In this document: piece after piece, positions 30,424 to 32,728 of the stretch
How the letters are laid out: every line of letters begins with the position of its first letter
How positions within the stretch are numbered: position 1 is the stretch's first letter
NCBI GenBank assembly: GCA_001797745.1
Contig: MGQF01000062.1
Coordinates: 3,460 to 36,187, forward strand
From: Deltaproteobacteria bacterium RBG_13_52_11
GTDB lineage: Bacteria; Desulfobacterota; B13-G15; RBG-16-54-18
Length of the DNA stretch: 32,728 bases
Reading direction: 5' to 3'
Made by a program: the position numbers and the translations under genes
Notes under the pieces: model-generated
Told to the model about the DNA's origin: nothing
The model's database searches: none
What the model saw: the letters and a program-made list of their open reading frames with translations, nothing else

Positions 30424-31292
30424 ATGACCTTGTTGAGGGGGTACTCGATGATCCCCACCGCCCCCTTTCTGATCAACTGGGGAATGAGTTCCCTGGCTTC
30501 CAACTCTGACATCACCGTCTCCACAGAGACCCAGGCCTGATTGTACAGGTCAGCCACGGTGGGGGCGGTGATGCTGGGCAGTACCCCCATCACCTCTTGA
30601 AGTTGTTCTTTGGGGACGTTCATCTTCAGACCGACCATCCCCTCGGCATCCAGGGCACCCTTCAGGAGCTTGCCGATCTGTTCTATCTTCTCCCGCTTCC
30701 AGGGGTCCTTCCAGGCCTTCTTGTTAGCGATGAGTTGGGGATAGGTGGTCATTAATTCCTCGACGATCCTCAAGCCGTTGGCCTTAATGGTACTCCCGGT
30801 CTCCGTTACCTCTACAATGGCGTCGGCCAACCCCTCCACTACCTTTGCCTCGGTTGCCCCCCATGAGAACTCCACATCGACCTGTACCCCCTTTTTGGCA
30901 AAGTACGTGCGAGTGAAGTTCACCAACTCGGTAAAGACCTTTTTCCCCTTGAGGTCTTCAATCCGCTTCGCAGGGGAGTTTTCTGCCACCACCAACACCC
31001 ACCGGGCGGGCTGTTGGGTGGCCTTGGAGTAGACCAGATCCTGCGCCACTGCCACATCGGAATTGTTTTCCAAGATCCAGTCCTTGCCCGTCAGCCCCAC
31101 GTCGAGGGTCCCCGTTTCCACAAAGCGGGACATCTCTTGCGCCCGCACCAGGATGCAGCGGATCTCAGGGTCATCAATGGAGGGGAAATAACTCCTCGAA
31201 TCCATGGTGATCTTCCACCCTGAACGCCGAAAGAGCTCAATGGTGGCCTTCTCCAGGCTCCCTTTGGGTATGCCGAGCTTCAAGAGCTTCAC
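30420..31292 (-). CDS. hisG: ATP phosphoribosyltransferase, long form
   Basis: Catalyses the first step of histidine synthesis, ATP plus PRPP to phosphoribosyl-ATP. The 290-aa length indicates the long HisG form with its own C-terminal ACT-like regulatory domain (about 215-290, KMNVPKEQLQEVMGVLPS), so no HisZ is needed and histidine feedback is expected. The N-terminal start LKLGIPKGSLEKATIELFRR and the PRPP-binding block ADAIVEVTETGSTIKANGL are family-typical. Its ATG overlaps the hisI stop by 4 nt. The His genes here are only hisI and hisG, so the pathway is split over the genome. Confidence 0.96.
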   Translation of the reverse strand: MKLLKLGIPKGSLEKATIELFRRSGWKITMDSRSYFPSIDDPEIRCILVRAQEMSRFVETGTLDVGLTGKDWILENNSDVAVAQDLVYSKATQQPARWVLVVAENSPAKRIEDLKGKKVFTELVNFTRTYFAKKGVQVDVEFSWGATEAKVVEGLADAIVEVTETGSTIKANGLRIVEELMTTYPQLIANKKAWKDPWKREKIEQIGKLLKGALDAEGMVGLKMNVPKEQLQEVMGVLPSITAPTVADLYNQAWVSVETVMSELEARELIPQLIRKGAVGIIEYPLNKVI

Positions 31293-31669
31293 CGGTACAC
31301 CTCCTCCGGATCAAAGACCCGTTCATCTATTTCCTTCAGTTCTCCCCCCTCCAGCCTTCGATAGAAACAGCTGCGGTGGCCTGTGTGGCAGGCGCCTCCC
31401 CCCTGCTGGGTCACCTTGAGCAGGACGGTGTCTTCATTACAGTCCACGTAGATCTCCTTGACCTCCTGCAGGTTCCCCGATTGCTCCCCCTTTACCCAGA
31501 GCTCATTTCTGGACCTGCTCCAGTAGGTGGCCAGACGGGTTCTCAGCGTCTCCCCCCAGGCCTGGCGGTTCATAAAAGCCAGCATCAGGATCTCACCAGA
31601 GGTGTAGTCTTGTACCACCACCGGTATCAGGCCTCCCAGCCTATCGAAGTTGGGTTCAATCCCCCCCAT
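31289..31669 (-). CDS. hisI: Phosphoribosyl-AMP cyclohydrolase
   Basis: The third step of histidine synthesis, opening the adenine ring of phosphoribosyl-AMP. A 126-aa stand-alone enzyme without the HisE (pyrophosphohydrolase) domain. Typical blocks are GGLIPVVVQDYTSGEILMLA, TYWSRSRNELW and the metal-binding Cys/Asp set VDCNEDTVLL and GACHTGHRSCFYR. I chose ATG 31669 because GGAG lies about 7 nt upstream; a GTG at 31684 would add five residues. The stop overlaps the hisG start, so the two are translationally coupled. Confidence 0.95.
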   Translation of the reverse strand: MGGIEPNFDRLGGLIPVVVQDYTSGEILMLAFMNRQAWGETLRTRLATYWSRSRNELWVKGEQSGNLQEVKEIYVDCNEDTVLLKVTQQGGGACHTGHRSCFYRRLEGGELKEIDERVFDPEEVYR

Positions 31670-32062
31670 GTTCAATCTCCTCACTCCTCTTTTACCATAG
31701 ATCGTCCGTTATATCAACTTCTGGAAAATACACGATTCGAGGGTGCGCCTCCTCCCATGTTTGTGGGGGGGTAGTATAATCTGAGACAGGCAGAAATATT
31801 AGGTTTGATGAGATAAGTATGCGACTTTAAAGACACTATAATGATACGCGGGCGGCGGTTGTCTCATTTTCTGTTATGTGGATAACTCGATTTTTTACAA
31901 CAGAATATGTGACTAATTCACGGCAAAAAATCAATAATTATCAGTGGTGGGTAGTGTCCTGATTTGAAAATTAGGATGGAATTAGCATGGGATGGCAAAG
32001 TTGGTTTCTCGATAGGCGCAACGGTTGGCGGCTTAGGCACTTTGCCAGCCCCTTATAATCTC
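31670..32062. other. AT-richer intergenic region without a supported gene
   Basis: No gene is visible. Composition falls noticeably beyond about 31790. The stretch from about 31955 to 31974 (TCCTGATTTGAAAATTAGGA) folds as a 9-bp stem. Two TATAAT-like sequences (31776-31781 and 32054-32059) could be -10 boxes. The 61-codon open frame across 31964-32149 runs through the tRNA fragment and gives the WRPQGDLNPCC string that is typical of mistranslated tRNA genes, so it is not real. Confidence 0.4.
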
Positions 32063-32106
32063 TGGCGTCCCCAAGGGGATTTGAACCCCTGTTGCCGACG
32101 TGAAAG
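32063..32106 (-). pseudogene. 3' fragment of tRNA-Glu (UUC), probable att site
   Basis: On the minus strand the sequence runs from the anticodon loop CTTTCAC (anticodon TTC) through the stem half GTCGG, variable loop CAAC, T arm AGGGG-TTCAAAT-CCCCT and acceptor half TGGGGAC to G-CCA. This matches the 3' part of bacterial tRNA-Glu. The 5' half is absent: the upstream anticodon-stem strand is CCAAG in place of the required CCGAC, and no D arm or GTCCCCA follows. A 3' tRNA remnant is the usual footprint of a tRNA-targeting integrase. Confidence 0.82.
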
Positions 32107-32173
32107 CTTGGCAAAAAAGCCTTATTCTGCCATTTTTAACCCTCTTTAACCCTTAAAAACCCATTTAGAAGGG

Positions 32174-32728
32174 TTAAGTCCCGACTAGACTTAAAACAAT
32201 AAAATATCCAACTAAAAGAGCTAAGCCTAAGGGCACACCGAAAACCGCCCATTCTCGGCTTTTGATGCCCAATTTGCCGGCGCAGATAATATTTGGGATA
32301 TTTCCGGGAATCAGCATGCCTCCCGCTATTAATAACCCCAACAATAAATATTTGATCGTTTGCAAACTCATTTTTGAATTTATTTCAGCTGCAGTAAGAG
32401 TAGCATTATCAAGAATTGCCGAAACCATGTTTATCCAGTACAGTAGCTTGGCGGACATATGGATCAGATATTGTTCTACTATGGGTGAAAAGCCAGAACC
32501 TAGAAGAATCAAGCCCATCACAAAAATATAAACTTTAAAAGCTCTGAAAATTACATCTTTATAAGTTTCCGGCCGATCTTCGGTTAGGGTATTTTTGCTC
32601 TCTTTAGTCGATGGTGCTAAGAAGAATCCCCATATTCCTAAACCGATAACCGCTGGAGCCACCCATATCCCTAATAATTTAATTAAAAAGTAAAAGTCAG
32701 CATGATAAGGCGCACCTTTGAGTTTCGC
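32174..32728 (-). CDS. DUF1646-family membrane protein, partial
   Basis: The frame is open from the right window edge (reading AKLKGAPYHADFYF...) to TAG at 32174, giving about 184 residues of the C-terminal part. It has about four hydrophobic helices. The block LYWINMVSAILDNATLTAAE followed by GGMLIPGNIPNIICAGKLGI is, from memory, the most conserved part of DUF1646, a transporter-like family with unknown substrate. It is clearly AT-richer than the his and deg genes. It lies just beyond the tRNA-Glu fragment, on the side where an integrated island would be expected. The N-terminus is outside the window. Confidence 0.78.
   Translation of the reverse strand, partial: AKLKGAPYHADFYFLIKLLGIWVAPAVIGLGIWGFFLAPSTKESKNTLTEDRPETYKDVIFRAFKVYIFVMGLILLGSGFSPIVEQYLIHMSAKLLYWINMVSAILDNATLTAAEINSKMSLQTIKYLLLGLLIAGGMLIPGNIPNIICAGKLGIKSREWAVFGVPLGLALLVGYFIVLSLVGT

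Noticed and set aside
31964..32149. 61-codon open frame on the plus strand
   Set aside because: It runs antisense through the tRNA-Glu fragment; the WRPQGDLNPCC string is the usual product of mistranslating a tRNA gene, and there is no ribosome binding site.
1..32728. CRISPR arrays, phage genes, transposase or integrase genes
   Set aside because: No regularly spaced repeats and no such proteins were found on either strand, despite repeat and att-like footprints.

Overview
The window looks like bacterial chromosome from an anaerobic lineage. MinD-type ATPases with inserted ferredoxin domains, a DUF134/DUF5320/NifX-type cluster, FmdB, NifU/IscU, DUF1646 and long-form HisG together suggest Desulfobacterota or a related phylum. 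This is inference from gene content; there is no rRNA or marker gene to fix it. Base composition is mid-50s % GC by eye, with visibly AT-richer stretches at about 5.7-9.6 kb and beyond about 31.8 kb.

Layout. 1-977 is an MFS exporter (minus, cut by the window edge) with a palindromic operator at its promoter. 1402-2647 holds a NadD-like nucleotidyltransferase, a stand-alone receiver protein and tRNA-Ala(CGC). 2996-5667 holds proC and an acyl/aryl-AMP ligase. 5687-9814 is a transporter-rich stretch (ChrA, a DUF6498-like protein, CorA, a 33-aa basic protein) whose intergenic gaps are built from dispersed repeats. One repeat module is a copy of the 3' end of proC. 9834-21041 is a roughly 11-kb, tightly packed minus-strand gene cluster for metal handling. 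21431-24831 holds a DUF1285-like gene and comEC with a coupled unknown gene. 25064-26245 is an acyl-CoA dehydrogenase. 26526-30423 is an OmpR-type two-component system followed by a triple direct-repeat promoter, a small conserved-looking gene and a DegP/HtrA protease. 30420-31669 is hisI-hisG. At the right edge lie a tRNA-Glu 3' fragment and an AT-rich DUF1646 membrane protein, which look like the left boundary of an island.

The most interesting system is the 9.8-21.0 kb cluster. In order of transcription it encodes: DUF134 DNA-binding-NifX fusion, DUF5320 protein, zinc-ribbon protein, MinD-ferredoxin ATPase A, MinD-ferredoxin ATPase B, Mrp-NifX fusion, FmdB zinc ribbon, MBL hydrolase, two DUF364-like chelation proteins, IscU/NifU scaffold, gamma-carbonic-anhydrase-like protein, second zinc ribbon, CDF transporter-NifX fusion, a ZIP fragment and a ModA-like binding protein. 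Three different partners (DNA-binding domain, ATPase, transporter) carry the same NifX-type metallocluster-binding domain. At two of the fusion joints a strong Shine-Dalgarno and ATG sit in frame, so the NifX domain could also be made on its own. I infer a metal or metallocluster sensing, assembly and transport module; the metal is not known from sequence.

Intergenic architecture is unusually rich: a repeat family around 5.7-9.8 kb with its own promoter-like sequence, REP-type palindromes at 2.85 and 21.3 kb, a perfect 30-nt hairpin inside the metal cluster, and three 11-bp direct repeats upstream of a -10 box next to the two-component system.
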